Shown here: positions 37,923 through 47,921 of the stretch, in pieces
Layout of the letters: every line of letters starts with the position of its first letter
Position numbering within the stretch: the first letter of the stretch is position 1
From: Cognatishimia maritima
GTDB taxonomy: Bacteria; Pseudomonadota; Alphaproteobacteria; Rhodobacterales; Rhodobacteraceae
Direction of reading: 5' to 3'
Assembly (NCBI RefSeq): GCF_900129685.1
Contig: NZ_FQWM01000008.1
Coordinates: 62,001-126,000 of the forward strand
Length of the DNA: 64,000 nt
The notes under the pieces: generated by a model
Database searches by the model: none
Seen by the model: the letters and a program-made list of their open reading frames with translations, nothing else
What the model was told of the DNA's origin: nothing
Made by a program: the position numbers and the translations under genes

Positions 37923-39572
37923 ATGCTGCGTGCGCTGGAAATCCGGGATCTGCTGATTATTGACCACCTAGAGCTGAATTTTCAGCCAGGTCTGAACGTG
38001 CTGACCGGGGAAACCGGGGCGGGCAAGTCGATCCTTTTGGATTCGCTTGGCTTTGTTCTTGGGTGGCGGGGTCGCGCTGAACTGGTGCGGTCGGGCGCAG
38101 AACAGGGCGAGGTTGTTGCTGAATTTCACCTGCCAGAGGGCCACCCGGCGCATGCCATTCTTGATGAGGCAGGATTGCCAAGCGGTGAAGAGCTGATCCT
38201 GCGACGGATCAACCGCAAAGACGGGCGCAAGACGGCTTGGGTCAATGACCGGCGCTGTTCGGGTGAGGTGCTGCGGGCGCTTTCTGAAACACTTGTGGAA
38301 CTGCACGGGCAGCATGACGACAGAGGTCTGCTGGACAGTCGCGGGCACCGCGCCTTGCTGGATCAATTCGGCGACCTCGCGCCTTTGTTGGCGGAAACCC
38401 GTGCTGCTTGGTCTGCGCTCAGTGCCGCGCGCAAGTCTTTGCGAACGGCTCAAGCCGCGTTGAAATCTGTGCAAGACGAAGAAGAGTTCCTGCGCCACTC
38501 CGTTGCCGAACTTGATGCGCTTGATCCGCAGCCCGGCGAAGAAGGCGAATTGGATAGTCGCCGTCGCCTGATGCAGGCGTCGGAGAAGATTAAAGAGGAC
38601 GTCAGCCGCGCCCATGTTGCCTTGGGCTACGAAGGCGCAGAAGGCGCGATGGGTGACGCCCTGCGCTGGCTCGAAGGCGCGGCGTCTTCGGTTGAGACCC
38701 AGTTGGATGAACCGCTCGCCGCGCTAGGGCGGGCCTTGTCTGAACTGGGGGACGCGGTCGCCGGGGTCGAACGCTGCATGGATGCGCTTGATTTTGACCC
38801 TTTTGAGCTGGAACAGACCGAGGAGCGCCTCTTTGCCATTCGCGGGTTGGCACGCAAACACGGTGTTGCGCCGGATGCATTGAATGCTTTTGCCGAAGAC
38901 CTGCGCGCCAAGATGGCCGCGCTGGACGCGGGAGAAGGTGAGATCAGCGCGCTGACGACGGCGGTTACAAAGGCCGAAGCGGATTTTGATGCCTTGGCGG
39001 ACAAGCTGACCAAGGCGCGCCAAAAGGCTGCCAAATCATTGGATAAGGCAGTGATGGCCGAACTCGCGCCACTCAAGATGGAGCGCGCAGTTTTTTCCAC
39101 GCAGATCGACGTCGAAAGCGCCGGTCCGGAAGGCAAGGACGCGGTGTCCTTTACGGTTGCAACCAACCCCGGCGCGCCCTCTGGGCCTTTGGCCAAGATT
39201 GCCTCTGGTGGTGAACTCAGCCGCTTTCTTTTGGCGTTGAAAGTCTGCCTGACGTCGGATGACCGCAACACAACCATGATCTTTGATGAGATCGACCGTG
39301 GTGTCGGCGGGGCCACGGCGGATGCTGTCGGGCGGCGGTTGTCGGCGCTATCTGAAAACGGGCAGGTGTTGGTTGTCACGCACAGCCCGCAGGTCGCAGC
39401 CCTGGGCGCACACCATTGGCGCGTCGAGAAACGGGTGAACGGTGAAACAACGCTGTCGACCGTCACGCCCTTGGACGACGTGGACCGTGTCGACGAGATC
39501 GCGCGGATGATTTCAGGCGACAAAGTCACGGAGCAAGCCCGCAGTGCCGCCGAAGCCCTTTTGGCTGGATAA
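37923..39572 (+). CDS. recN: DNA repair ATPase RecN
   Basis: SMC-like ATPase that acts in double-strand break repair. The 549-residue protein has Walker A GETGAGKS at 29-36, a long central coiled-coil region with the CxxC hinge of SMC proteins replaced by Ala/Glu-rich helices, the ABC-type signature KIASGGELSRFLLALK and Walker B TTMIFDEIDRGVGGATADAVG. VLVVTHSPQVAALGAHHW near the end is typical of RecN. Length is normal (about 550). Last gene of the conserved block that starts with mraZ. Confidence 0.97.
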   Translation: MLRALEIRDLLIIDHLELNFQPGLNVLTGETGAGKSILLDSLGFVLGWRGRAELVRSGAEQGEVVAEFHLPEGHPAHAILDEAGLPSGEELILRRINRKDGRKTAWVNDRRCSGEVLRALSETLVELHGQHDDRGLLDSRGHRALLDQFGDLAPLLAETRAAWSALSAARKSLRTAQAALKSVQDEEEFLRHSVAELDALDPQPGEEGELDSRRRLMQASEKIKEDVSRAHVALGYEGAEGAMGDALRWLEGAASSVETQLDEPLAALGRALSELGDAVAGVERCMDALDFDPFELEQTEERLFAIRGLARKHGVAPDALNAFAEDLRAKMAALDAGEGEISALTTAVTKAEADFDALADKLTKARQKAAKSLDKAVMAELAPLKMERAVFSTQIDVESAGPEGKDAVSFTVATNPGAPSGPLAKIASGGELSRFLLALKVCLTSDDRNTTMIFDEIDRGVGGATADAVGRRLSALSENGQVLVVTHSPQVAALGAHHWRVEKRVNGETTLSTVTPLDDVDRVDEIARMISGDKVTEQARSAAEALLAG

Positions 39573-39582
39573 ATGGGTTGAC

Positions 39583-39604
39583 GTAGGTCGGGCTTCAGCC
39601 CGGC
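39583..39604. repeat. REP-like palindromic unit after recN
   Basis: GTAGGTCGGGCTTCAGCCCGGC: a GTAGG head followed by a hairpin (CGGGCT/AGCCCG). It has the same plan as each arm of the longer element at 53195-53263. It lies 10 bases after the recN stop and may also act as an RNA 3'-end hairpin, though no T run follows. Confidence 0.55.
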
Positions 39605-39743
39605 ATTGCAATACTTCTTGTCACTTCATAATCGCCCAATTTTGCAACGCGCAATAAGATGTGACACGCGTTTGACCCACAAGGGCTTTCCCTTTCTGAA
39701 ACAAGCGCCTAAAGCTGAGGTCTAATCTGCGACTTGGGGTGAG

Positions 39744-41432
39744 ATGGCCCATCCACTCGGATCATTTCTGGTAGACAGCGCTCGGCAAGCTGGCCGGACA
39801 TGTCGTGGCGGCTGGCAGGTGCTGCGCAAAAACGGGCCGAGCAAATTCCAATTCTGGCTGATTGCGCTGTTGATCGGGCTGGCCTCGGGCTTTGCTGCAC
39901 TGTTGTTTCGCAAGGCCATCGAATGGCTGCAAAGCACGATTTATGGCACCGAGAATATCAACCGCCTGCATTCTTTCGCGGAAACCCTGCCATGGTATTG
40001 GATCTTCTTTGTTCCGATCGCGGGTGGGCTTGTGGTTGGGCTGCTGCTGGATCGCTTTTCACAAGATGCCCGTGCCCAAGGCCCTGCCGATGTGATCGAA
40101 GGCGCGGCCATCCACGAAGGCCGTGTCAGCATACGTGAAGGGTTGGTGTCTGCCGTCGCGTCCCTGATTACGCTCAGTTCTGGCGGCTCCACCGGACGGG
40201 AAGGGCCAGTGGTGCATATGGCGGCCGTGATTTCCACTTGGGTCAGCGAAAAGATCCACGCCAACGGGATAACGGGCCGCGACTTGCTGGGTTGCGCTGT
40301 CGCTGCGGCGGTCTCTGCTTCGTTCAATGCGCCCATTGCTGGCGCGTTGTTTGCGCTTGAGGTTGTTCTGCGCCATTTTGCTGTGCATGCCTTTGCGCCA
40401 ATCGTCATTGCCTCTGTCGCAGGCACGGTCATCAACCGGTTAGAGTTCGGCAATGTGACCGAATTTGTGCTGCCCACCGGTTCAGCACTCGCCTTCTATC
40501 AAGAACTCCCTGCCTTTCTTCTGCTGGGCGGCCTCTGTGGCTTCGTTGCTGTTGCCCTAATGTGGACGATTTTTTGGGCCGAGGATATTGGCAACCAGAT
40601 CATGACCTACACACCGCTCAAGCGTTGGATGCGGCCTGTGGTCTCTGGCGCTATGCTCGGGGCGCTGGCGATCTGGTTCCCGCATATCATTGGCGTGGGC
40701 TACGAAACGACCTCTGCCGCGCTGACGGGCGAGTTGTTGATGCATGAGGCGATTGTTTTTGTTGTACTCAAGATCATCGCTGTGGCGGTGACAATGGCCG
40801 GGCGCATGGGCGGCGGTGTGTTTTCACCCGCTTTGATGATCGGTGCGCTGACCGGGCTGGCCTTTGGCCTGATCGCCACCTCTATTTTCCCCGACGTTTC
40901 AGGCTCCATCACACTGTATGCTTTGGCGGGCATGGGAGGCGTCGCGGCGGCTGTTCTGGGCGCGCCGATTTCCACCACGCTGATTGTCTTTGAACTGACC
41001 GGCGACTGGCAGACCGGGCTGGCAGTGATGGTCACAGTGTCGATTTCTACAGCCCTTGGGTCACGGCTTGTGGATCGGTCATTCTTCCTGACGCAGCTTG
41101 AACGGCGCGGCATTCATATTGCCGCTGGGCCGCAGGCCTATCTTCTGGGGACCTGCATGATTTCGTCGATCATGCGGAACGTCGATGAAGAAAAGGGCGC
41201 AACGGAAGCCGCCTGTTGGGAGCTGGTTGAGCGAGGCATCTACACCCACCCGCATACGACGCTAGAGGGGGTTATGCCTATGTTCGATACAGCCTCCGCC
41301 CCGTTTGTACCGGTGGTGAAGCTGCGGGGCGAGGGCGAAGGCCCCGAACTGCTTGGCGCGGTGCATCACGTTGATGCGCTTAAGGCCTATAACAAAGCCC
41401 TTGCAGAGACCGCTGCCGAGGAACATTCCTGA
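39744..41432 (+). CDS. ClC-type chloride channel or transporter
   Basis: A 562-residue integral membrane protein with ten or more hydrophobic segments. It shows the ClC anion-pathway motifs: SSGGSTGREGP with the gating Glu at residue 153, NAPIAGALFALE, and GGGVFSPALMIGALTG. In E. coli ClC the internal proton-transfer residue (Glu203) follows directly after a Glu in a IIEEM segment; here the aligned LEVV has Glu206 then Val207, so proton-coupled exchange is doubtful. The C-terminal 120 residues resemble a poorly conserved CBS pair. The gene stands alone, convergent with the next one. Confidence 0.9.
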   Translation: MAHPLGSFLVDSARQAGRTCRGGWQVLRKNGPSKFQFWLIALLIGLASGFAALLFRKAIEWLQSTIYGTENINRLHSFAETLPWYWIFFVPIAGGLVVGLLLDRFSQDARAQGPADVIEGAAIHEGRVSIREGLVSAVASLITLSSGGSTGREGPVVHMAAVISTWVSEKIHANGITGRDLLGCAVAAAVSASFNAPIAGALFALEVVLRHFAVHAFAPIVIASVAGTVINRLEFGNVTEFVLPTGSALAFYQELPAFLLLGGLCGFVAVALMWTIFWAEDIGNQIMTYTPLKRWMRPVVSGAMLGALAIWFPHIIGVGYETTSAALTGELLMHEAIVFVVLKIIAVAVTMAGRMGGGVFSPALMIGALTGLAFGLIATSIFPDVSGSITLYALAGMGGVAAAVLGAPISTTLIVFELTGDWQTGLAVMVTVSISTALGSRLVDRSFFLTQLERRGIHIAAGPQAYLLGTCMISSIMRNVDEEKGATEAACWELVERGIYTHPHTTLEGVMPMFDTASAPFVPVVKLRGEGEGPELLGAVHHVDALKAYNKALAETAAEEHS

Positions 41433-41437
41433 TCGCC

Positions 41438-42634
41438 TCAGACGGCTGCGCGGCGTTTCATCGCCAGCAGCGCATGAGCCGTGAAGCCTGCGACATAGCA
41501 CAAAATCAGCATCACCATTGCCCCTCGCGTGCCAAATGCCCCGGTGGACAGCAGCATCACAGGCGTGCCCAAAAGGTTGCCCAGATTGCCCATCTGCGAC
41601 ATGCCGCCGTGGGCAATAGCTTGGCTGTCAGGCGTCGGGTTGATCTGAGGGATGGCCGAGAAACTCGCCGATTGCACCAGCCCCAGACAGGCAAACATCG
41701 CCACATAGGTCAGCGGCAAATAGGGCAGGACCTGTAAAAGAACGGCGCAGACGGCGCTGCTGGCAAAACCGATCTGCACCAGCGTGGCCGCTGGCATGAC
41801 ACGCAGCAAGATTGCACCCAGTGTCAACGAGGTTGCTATGCTCGCCATCGGCAGCAGCGGAACAAGCGTGGTCCGGTGTTCAGGCGGAATGAATTGTGGG
41901 ATCAAGGTTAGGACCGACACAAATGTCAGCGTGTAAAAAAGCCAGCCGAGCGCTGGCGCAAATTCATGTGCAGAACCATAGGCACGAAGGTGCCGCCTAA
42001 GAATTTCAGCAGCGCTGGGAATAGGTCGCTTGGGCACTACGCCGGCAGGCACCAACCGATAAAGCACCAGCGCCATCACCGCCATATAAGCCGCGTGCCC
42101 CGCATAAAGCGCGCCCGCGCCTTGGTTCGCGATCAGGCTTGGTCCAATCCACGCAATAACCGCGTAAGACACGCTGAAAAATGTGCTCCACAAGGCCATA
42201 TAGATTGGGCGCATGCGGTCCGAGCTGAGAATGCCGATCAGGGTTGGCGCGCAGACCGTTATTGCCAGATGCGTGAGGCCCTCAAGGATCCGGCTCGTCA
42301 GCATGACAGGGTAAGCGGGCAGCGCCGCCTGCAGCACTGACATCGCCGCGCCGCCAACCATCGCCCACAAAAGCATGCGGCGAAATCCGATATTGGCCAC
42401 AAGCTGCGCCGCGGTCATGCCAAAGAGCACGCCCGTCAGGCTGACAACCGAGACAATCAACCCAAGTTTTGTTTCGGAAACGTCATATACAGCGGTCAAT
42501 TCCGGGAATGAGACGGAAATCTTGGCAAACTGTCCTGCCGCGCCCAGCCCGGCAAACCAAAGCGCGAGGATCAACAGAGTTGAAGCCTGCACCTTGGATG
42601 TCTTTGGTACCTGCGCCTTCATAGCAACTTTCAC
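41438..42634 (-). CDS. Major facilitator superfamily transporter
   Basis: A 398-residue protein with about twelve hydrophobic segments in two halves, consistent with MFS. Helix 2-3 loop residues GVLFGMTAAQLVANIGFRRMLLWAM fit the G-x-x-x-D/N-R-x-G-R/K-type signature loosely. Helix 1 begins STLLILALWFAGLGAAGQFAKISVSFPEL. No substrate can be assigned. The start is either GTG at 42634 or ATG four codons later. It ends six bases from the ClC stop on the other strand. Confidence 0.88.
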   Translation of the reverse strand: MKVAMKAQVPKTSKVQASTLLILALWFAGLGAAGQFAKISVSFPELTAVYDVSETKLGLIVSVVSLTGVLFGMTAAQLVANIGFRRMLLWAMVGGAAMSVLQAALPAYPVMLTSRILEGLTHLAITVCAPTLIGILSSDRMRPIYMALWSTFFSVSYAVIAWIGPSLIANQGAGALYAGHAAYMAVMALVLYRLVPAGVVPKRPIPSAAEILRRHLRAYGSAHEFAPALGWLFYTLTFVSVLTLIPQFIPPEHRTTLVPLLPMASIATSLTLGAILLRVMPAATLVQIGFASSAVCAVLLQVLPYLPLTYVAMFACLGLVQSASFSAIPQINPTPDSQAIAHGGMSQMGNLGNLLGTPVMLLSTGAFGTRGAMVMLILCYVAGFTAHALLAMKRRAAV

Positions 42635-42646
42635 TTACCGTCAACT

Positions 42647-42671
42647 AAAAAGGGGTCACAAAGGCCCCTTT
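42647..42671 (-). terminator. Rho-independent terminator of the DUF427 gene
   Basis: Read on the minus strand, AAAGGGG and CCCCTTT pair around a nine-base loop and are followed by T residues. It lies between the DUF427 stop and the MFS start. Confidence 0.7.
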
Positions 42672-42699
42672 CGTCAATGCTTTGGCCTATGCCTTGGGA

Positions 42700-43044
42700 T
42701 CAGAGCTGCTCTACCGCCAGCTTGTCGTTCACATAGAACGCCAGATAGCCCTTGATGCGCGCGACCTCTTCTTTGGGGTTCTCATAGCTCCAGGCGGCAT
42801 TTTGCAATGTCGTGCTTTTGGTCACGATGGAAAAGTAGCTCGCGTCACCCTTATGTGGGCAGGTCGTGGTGTGATCGCTTTCGTCCAAGAAAGCCATGGC
42901 GATGTCTTCACGTGGGAAATAGATCACTGATGGGTAATCCCCCTCGGTCAATTCCAGCGCATTGGCTGTCTCGCCAAGAACGGCCCCGCCAGCGCGCACG
43001 GACCATTTTCCTGGCGCCTTACGGATTGTGATATAGCTGCTCAT
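42700..43044 (-). CDS. DUF427 domain-containing protein
   Basis: A 114-residue small cytoplasmic protein of unknown function. DUF427 features are visible: [78 protein letters not shown]. The start at 43044 has a strong ribosome site (GAGGAGAT) and matches the family; seven codons of upstream frame are not supported. It is flanked downstream by its own terminator and upstream by the pepP end. Confidence 0.92.
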   Translation of the reverse strand: MSSYITIRKAPGKWSVRAGGAVLGETANALELTEGDYPSVIYFPREDIAMAFLDESDHTTTCPHKGDASYFSIVTKSTTLQNAAWSYENPKEEVARIKGYLAFYVNDKLAVEQL

Positions 43045-43108
43045 GTCGATCTCCTCGGTCCTCAAAGTACGTCACGCCCTATGACGGGCAAACTGTTACA
43101 GGAATATG

Positions 43109-44905
43109 TCAAATCGGGTGTGTTGCCTGCGTCAGCCAATCCCGTGTTTGCGGTTTGACGCGCGGCGACAGCCGGTTCAGACACTCCTGATGGTAGGCAT
43201 TCAGCCAATCCCGTTCATCCGGGGTCAGCATGTCAGGCAGGATCAAACGCCGGTCAATTGGCGCATAGGTCAATGTGCGGAACCGCAACATCTGACGATG
43301 ATCATCGCCACCTTCCAATGCTGGGGCATCCTCTACCACAACAAGGTTCTCAATGCGAATGCCAAATTGCCCCGGCTTATAGTAGCCCGGTTCGTTGGAC
43401 AGGATCATACCCTGTTCCAGCGGTACATGGCTGATCTTGCTCAGGCGCTGGGGGCCTTCATGGACGCTCAGGTAAACGCCAACGCCATGGCCCAAGCCGT
43501 GGTCAAAATCCATGCCCGCCAGCCACAGTGGGCGGCGGCCAAACGCTTCTAAGTCACGCCCGGCAAGGCCCTTGGGCCAACGCAGTTGCGAGACATTGAT
43601 CATGCCCTTCAAAACCAGCGTGAAGGCGCGTTTTTCAGCGTCGCCAACGTCACCGATTGGCAGGGTTCGGGTGATATCCGTGGTGCCGTCCGAATATTGC
43701 CCGCCGCTGTCCAGCACCATGATCTCACTCTTTTGCAGGGTGCGGTTGGTGTCATGGGTCACACGGTAGTGGATGACAGCGCCGTTGGGGCCAGTTCCAG
43801 AGATGGTGTCAAAACTGATATCGCGCAGCATATTGGTGCCACGCCGGCACTCTTCCAGCTTTTGCGCCACGTCGATTTCAGTGATCCCGCTTTCGGCATG
43901 GTCGTCAAACCACGCCAGAAAATCAGCAACTGCTGCACCATCACGCAGATGCGCTTCTGTTGTGCCAGCCAGCTCCTGCGTATTTTTGCAGGCTTTGGGC
44001 AGCGCACAGGGGTCGGGGGCATAGATGATTTCTGTGCCCGCAGAAGCTAAGACCGAATCCACTGCCATCGGGGCAGAGGACTTTTCAAGCCCGACCGGGC
44101 CTGTCAGCGCTTGCAATGCTGCAACGAAGGCGTCTGGCGGCGACACTGTGACGTCCGCACCCAAATGATCGCCCAGATCGGCGCATTTTTCGGGTGGCAT
44201 GAAAAGCGCAACGGTGGCGTCGGCTTTTAGAATTGCGAAACCCTGCACCACTGGGTTTTTCGGAACGTCCGCACCACGAATGTTCAAAAGCCAACAGAGG
44301 CTGTCGGGCAGGGTAATAACAAAGGCCGACATGCCTAGTGATTGGATTGCCTCAGCCAGTCGCTTACGTTTGCTATTGTGGCTTTCACCCGCAAATTCAA
44401 TTGGTTGTTCAAAGGCCTTGGCTTGCGGAGGCGCGGGTTGATCGTCCCAGATGCTGTCCACCAGATTGGCGCTTGGCACCAATGTGATCCCTTTGGTCGC
44501 AAGGGGTTGCGATAACTTTTCGATCTGTTCAACTGTGTGCAGCCATGGATCAAAGGCCACCTTTCCACCCGGAAGATTTTCGATCAGCCAATCGGCCAAT
44601 TGTACCTCTGGCCAGTCAACCGGCGTGAAGACGTTTGCGACCTGATCACGCACCTGCAGGCGATAGCGGCCATCGACAAAGACACCCGCCTGATCCGCCA
44701 AGACACAGGCAAAGCCCGCAGACCCCGTAAAACCCGTCAGCCACGCCAGTCGATCATCGCGAGGCGCAACATATTCCCCCTGATGAGCATCAGCGCGGGG
44801 GACAAGAAAACCGTCCACACCCGCGTCGGCCATCGCCGCGCGCAGCGCTTTTAGGCGCGCTGGCCCATGGGCGGGATCGGACGGGTTTTCATATGATTGA
44901 AACAT
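43109..44905 (-). CDS. pepP: Xaa-Pro aminopeptidase (M24B family)
   Basis: Metallopeptidase that removes an N-terminal residue linked to proline. The 598-residue protein has two creatinase-like N-terminal domains (RLKALRAAMADAGVDGFLVPRADAHQGEYV at the beginning) and a C-terminal pita-bread domain with the metal-binding residues in VLDSGGQYSDGTTDITRT, the HGLGHGVGVYLSVHEGP segment, and LSNEPGYYKPGQFGIRIENLVVV. The ATG at 44905 follows AGGAGGTG with a six-base spacer. A longer open frame extends 35 codons upstream without support. Size matches the long, three-domain type. Confidence 0.95.
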   Translation of the reverse strand: MFQSYENPSDPAHGPARLKALRAAMADAGVDGFLVPRADAHQGEYVAPRDDRLAWLTGFTGSAGFACVLADQAGVFVDGRYRLQVRDQVANVFTPVDWPEVQLADWLIENLPGGKVAFDPWLHTVEQIEKLSQPLATKGITLVPSANLVDSIWDDQPAPPQAKAFEQPIEFAGESHNSKRKRLAEAIQSLGMSAFVITLPDSLCWLLNIRGADVPKNPVVQGFAILKADATVALFMPPEKCADLGDHLGADVTVSPPDAFVAALQALTGPVGLEKSSAPMAVDSVLASAGTEIIYAPDPCALPKACKNTQELAGTTEAHLRDGAAVADFLAWFDDHAESGITEIDVAQKLEECRRGTNMLRDISFDTISGTGPNGAVIHYRVTHDTNRTLQKSEIMVLDSGGQYSDGTTDITRTLPIGDVGDAEKRAFTLVLKGMINVSQLRWPKGLAGRDLEAFGRRPLWLAGMDFDHGLGHGVGVYLSVHEGPQRLSKISHVPLEQGMILSNEPGYYKPGQFGIRIENLVVVEDAPALEGGDDHRQMLRFRTLTYAPIDRRLILPDMLTPDERDWLNAYHQECLNRLSPRVKPQTRDWLTQATHPI

Positions 44906-45009
44906 AGCGCACACCTCCTGCTGCTCGGCAATTGCTAGCTGGTTGCACGAGGCAGGTCCAGCCCGCGCCAAAGCACGACGTGGCGGAAAGAGATGCGGCG
45001 CATCTGACA

Positions 45010-45522
45010 TCAGTGTCGCTGAAGGAAAAGATAGCCGCGCTTGGCATATTGTATCGAACAGGTCGAATGATGTGCCGCAATAGTCTGTCGAAACCCAGCG
45101 ATGTTGGATGTTTCATCGGCAATCAGAACCCAGCCCTTTGGTGTGACGTGATCCAGCAAAGTTGTAAGCACATGCCGCTGCGCAGTTTGGTCAAGCATGT
45201 GCAGCGTGCGGTCGATCAAGATGATCTCAAAATTGCCGTCTGGGGTATACTTGGTGATATCCGCCACAAGCCCGGAAATCGGTAGGTTTTCAGCCTTTGC
45301 GGCCGCCCTTAGGTCACGAATGCCGTTAGCGGAGAGGTCAACGCCCACCACACGATGCCCTAAACGGGCAAAGAACAGCGCGTCACGACCTTGGCCGCAG
45401 CCGACATCCAAAACGCGCTGGGGCGCGCGATTGATCGTGTTGAAGAAGTCGACGAAAATTGGCGTCGGACTACCCAATGCGTTAGGCGTATCGCGGTATA
45501 GTTTATCGTAGTTGTAAGCCAT
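45010..45522 (-). CDS. Class I SAM-dependent methyltransferase
   Basis: A 170-residue methyltransferase with motif I LDVGCGQGRDALFFARLGHRVVGVDLS and post-motifs ISGLVADITKYTP and FEIILIDRTLHMLD. The overall pattern resembles small TehB/UbiE-like methyltransferases. The substrate is unknown. The start is uncertain: I prefer the ATG at 45522 (MAYNYDKLYRDTPNALG); the open frame begins ten codons earlier at 45552. It lies between cobT and pepP on the same strand with about 70-100 base gaps. Confidence 0.85.
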   Translation of the reverse strand: MAYNYDKLYRDTPNALGSPTPIFVDFFNTINRAPQRVLDVGCGQGRDALFFARLGHRVVGVDLSANGIRDLRAAAKAENLPISGLVADITKYTPDGNFEIILIDRTLHMLDQTAQRHVLTTLLDHVTPKGWVLIADETSNIAGFRQTIAAHHSTCSIQYAKRGYLFLQRH

Positions 45523-45592
45523 GGAAACGGCGATAGTAGATATCGCCGCCAATGGCTAAGTGTAATATTTCGTGAGCGGAGCGAACCCAGCC

Positions 45593-47470
45593 TTAGACCC
45601 TGCGCATCCCCATCACACGTGCGCGCGCGCGTGGGTCGGTGTCAAACAGGCTTGCCAATTGTTCGGTCATTGCACCCGCCAATTGTTCGACATCGGTGAT
45701 CGTGACAGCGCGCTCGTAATAGCGGGTCACATCGTGCCCGATCCCGATCGCCAGCAATTCCACCTGTTTGCGTTTTTCCACCATGGCGATCACATCCCGC
45801 AGGTGTTTTTCCAGATAGTTCGCCGGGTTCACGGACAGCGTGGAATCATCCACCGGCGCGCCATCTGAAATCACCATCAGGATCTTGCGTGCCTCACGGC
45901 GGCTGACCATGCGGCGGTGCGCCCATTCCAGCGCCTCACCGTCGATGTTTTCTTTCAGCAGGCCCTCTTTCATCATCAGACCCAAATTGGGCCGCGTCCG
46001 TCGCCACGGGGCGTCGGCCGATTTATAGACGATATGGCGCAGGTCATTCAGGCGACCAGGCTGTTGAGGACGCCCGTCGGCCAACCATTGTTCGCGGCTT
46101 TGCCCACCTTTCCAAGCGCGCGTCGTAAAGCCCAGAATTTCGACCTTAACAGAGCAGCGCTCCAGCGTGCGGGCCAGAACATCAGCACAGATCGCCGCAA
46201 TGGAAATCGGGCGGCCGCGCATGGACCCAGAGTTGTCCAGCAGCAGAGTCACCACGGTGTCGCGGAACTCGGTGTCCTGCTCGACCTTGAACGACAAAGG
46301 CGTCGTCGGGTTGGCGACCACCCGTGCCAGACGACCCGCATCCAAGATGCCTTCCTCTTGGTCAAAGGACCAACTGCGGTTCTGCTGTGCCTGCAGGCGG
46401 CGCTGCAGCTTATTGGCCAAACGGCTGACCGCGCCTTTCAAAGGCTCCAACTGCTGGTCAAGATAGGCCCGCAGGCGTTCGAGTTCAGCGACCTCGGCCA
46501 GTTCTTCGGCCATGATCTCTTCGTCGAATTCGGTGTTGAACACCTGATAATCCGGGTCGGCATCGGAAATCGGCTGCGGGGCAGGTGGCTCAAGCGGGGC
46601 TTCGCCATCCGGCATTTCCGCGTCGTCGGCCATCTCTTCGTCGGACATATCGTCCATCGTCACCTGCGCTTCGGAACTGTCCTGCTGTTCTTCCTGCGAA
46701 CTCTCAGGCGTGGCGTCGCTTTCGTCTTGTTCGTTGTCGTCCTGACCTGTGCTGTCCGGGTCGTTTTCGTCGTCCGGCTGTTCCTCGGCTTCGTCCTGCT
46801 GTTCGTCTTCGATGTCGTCTGGGTCATCGCCCAACTGGTCGCCATAGCCGAGGTCATCAATGATCTGCCGCGCGAATTTAGCGAATTTAGCCTGGTCTGA
46901 CAGCATGTCTTGCAGATCATCCAGCGTGCCACCTGCGTTCTGTTCGATAAAACCGCGCCAGAGGTTCATCACATTGGCCGCTGCAGGCGGCAGATCGCGT
47001 CCGGTCGCCAAATGGCGGATCAGGTAATTCGCCGCCATATCTAGCGGTGCGTCAGAGGGCGTGGTGATCTTGTCAAACCTTCGCCCCAGCGCTTCGTTTT
47101 CGATCTTGGCGTCGATGTTGACAGCCGTGCCCGGCATCTCGCGTGCGCCCATGGCCTCGCAGCGGGCAATTTCCATCGCCTCAAACAATTGCCGCGCCAT
47201 GCTGCCACCCGGAGGGGCGTATTTATTGAACGTGCTGTCATTGTGATAGCGGCGGTGCAGGGCAAGGCTATCTGCAGTGCCGCGTGCCAACATGACCTCA
47301 TCGCGGGTCATCCGACGAGAGATTTGCGGCAGACGCATCTGATCGCCAGACAGACCAGACGGATCGACGGTATAGGTCACCGCCAGATCAGGGTCATGCG
47401 CCATGACCTTGGTCGCTTCGGCCAGCGCTTTCTTAAACGGATCGGCCGGGTTGTCAGACGGTTTGCTCAT
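45593..47470 (-). CDS. cobT: Cobaltochelatase subunit CobT
   Basis: Subunit of the ATP-dependent CobNST chelatase that inserts cobalt into hydrogenobyrinic acid a,c-diamide in aerobic cobalamin synthesis. The 625-residue protein has the CobT N-terminal domain, a very acidic central stretch (about residues 215-300: [14 protein letters not shown] and similar), and a C-terminal von Willebrand A domain with the MIDAS motif [15 protein letters not shown]. The ATG at 47470 overlaps the stop of the upstream DUF4240 gene (ATGA). No cobN is in this window. Confidence 0.96.
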   Translation of the reverse strand: MSKPSDNPADPFKKALAEATKVMAHDPDLAVTYTVDPSGLSGDQMRLPQISRRMTRDEVMLARGTADSLALHRRYHNDSTFNKYAPPGGSMARQLFEAMEIARCEAMGAREMPGTAVNIDAKIENEALGRRFDKITTPSDAPLDMAANYLIRHLATGRDLPPAAANVMNLWRGFIEQNAGGTLDDLQDMLSDQAKFAKFARQIIDDLGYGDQLGDDPDDIEDEQQDEAEEQPDDENDPDSTGQDDNEQDESDATPESSQEEQQDSSEAQVTMDDMSDEEMADDAEMPDGEAPLEPPAPQPISDADPDYQVFNTEFDEEIMAEELAEVAELERLRAYLDQQLEPLKGAVSRLANKLQRRLQAQQNRSWSFDQEEGILDAGRLARVVANPTTPLSFKVEQDTEFRDTVVTLLLDNSGSMRGRPISIAAICADVLARTLERCSVKVEILGFTTRAWKGGQSREQWLADGRPQQPGRLNDLRHIVYKSADAPWRRTRPNLGLMMKEGLLKENIDGEALEWAHRRMVSRREARKILMVISDGAPVDDSTLSVNPANYLEKHLRDVIAMVEKRKQVELLAIGIGHDVTRYYERAVTITDVEQLAGAMTEQLASLFDTDPRARARVMGMRRV

Positions 47471-47901
47471 TTGGCCCACCCTTTTTCGTTAGAAAACGAT
47501 TCAATACAGACAGTCGAGTCTCTGTCAAATTCGCCACCCGTCGATTTTCTAAACGCTTCATCAGCAACATAGAGTAATTCTTCCAGCCAGCGAGATGACC
47601 TTTTGGGAAACATTTTAGGGTTTTCTAGGACTTGGTGATAAAAACTTGAACCTTGCGCAACAACAGACAATCTTGTGTACAAAAAGGTGTCCGAGTGTCC
47701 TCTAAACCAACTGAAGCGCCTGTAGTGCTGACTCGTATCTAGCGCATGTGTAACTTGAGCGAGCATTTCATAGAAGTCAGCGATTTGCTCACCTGATTTC
47801 TTAGAAAGTTCCGAGATAAGTGGCTCTAGGTTTGTAGAAGAGTCATCTTTCCCGTCACCTTCAATGAGTTCGATAAGTGACCAAAAAGATGCTCGATCCA
47901 T
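47467..47901 (-). CDS. DUF4240 domain-containing protein inserted between cobS and cobT
   Basis: A 144-residue protein that I assign to DUF4240 from [15 protein letters not shown] at the start, a helical [19 protein letters not shown] segment, [29 protein letters not shown] and the [13 protein letters not shown] end. Its function is unknown. The gene is more AT-rich than cobS and cobT. It starts 20 bases after the cobS stop, and its TGA overlaps the cobT ATG, so cobT translation is probably coupled to it. cobS and cobT are usually adjacent, which makes this a wedge gene; no ribosome site of note precedes it. Confidence 0.75.
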   Translation of the reverse strand: MDRASFWSLIELIEGDGKDDSSTNLEPLISELSKKSGEQIADFYEMLAQVTHALDTSQHYRRFSWFRGHSDTFLYTRLSVVAQGSSFYHQVLENPKMFPKRSSRWLEELLYVADEAFRKSTGGEFDRDSTVCIESFSNEKGWAK

Positions 47902-47921
47902 TCTAACAATGCCCTAGGTCG

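Noticed and set aside
42807-43031. Small plus-strand frame opposite the DUF427 gene
   Set aside because: Shadow of a well-supported DUF427 gene.
45917-46900. A 327-codon plus-strand open frame opposite cobT
   Set aside because: It is a shadow of cobT; its odd runs of hydrophobic Val/Phe come from the acidic repeat region read in reverse.
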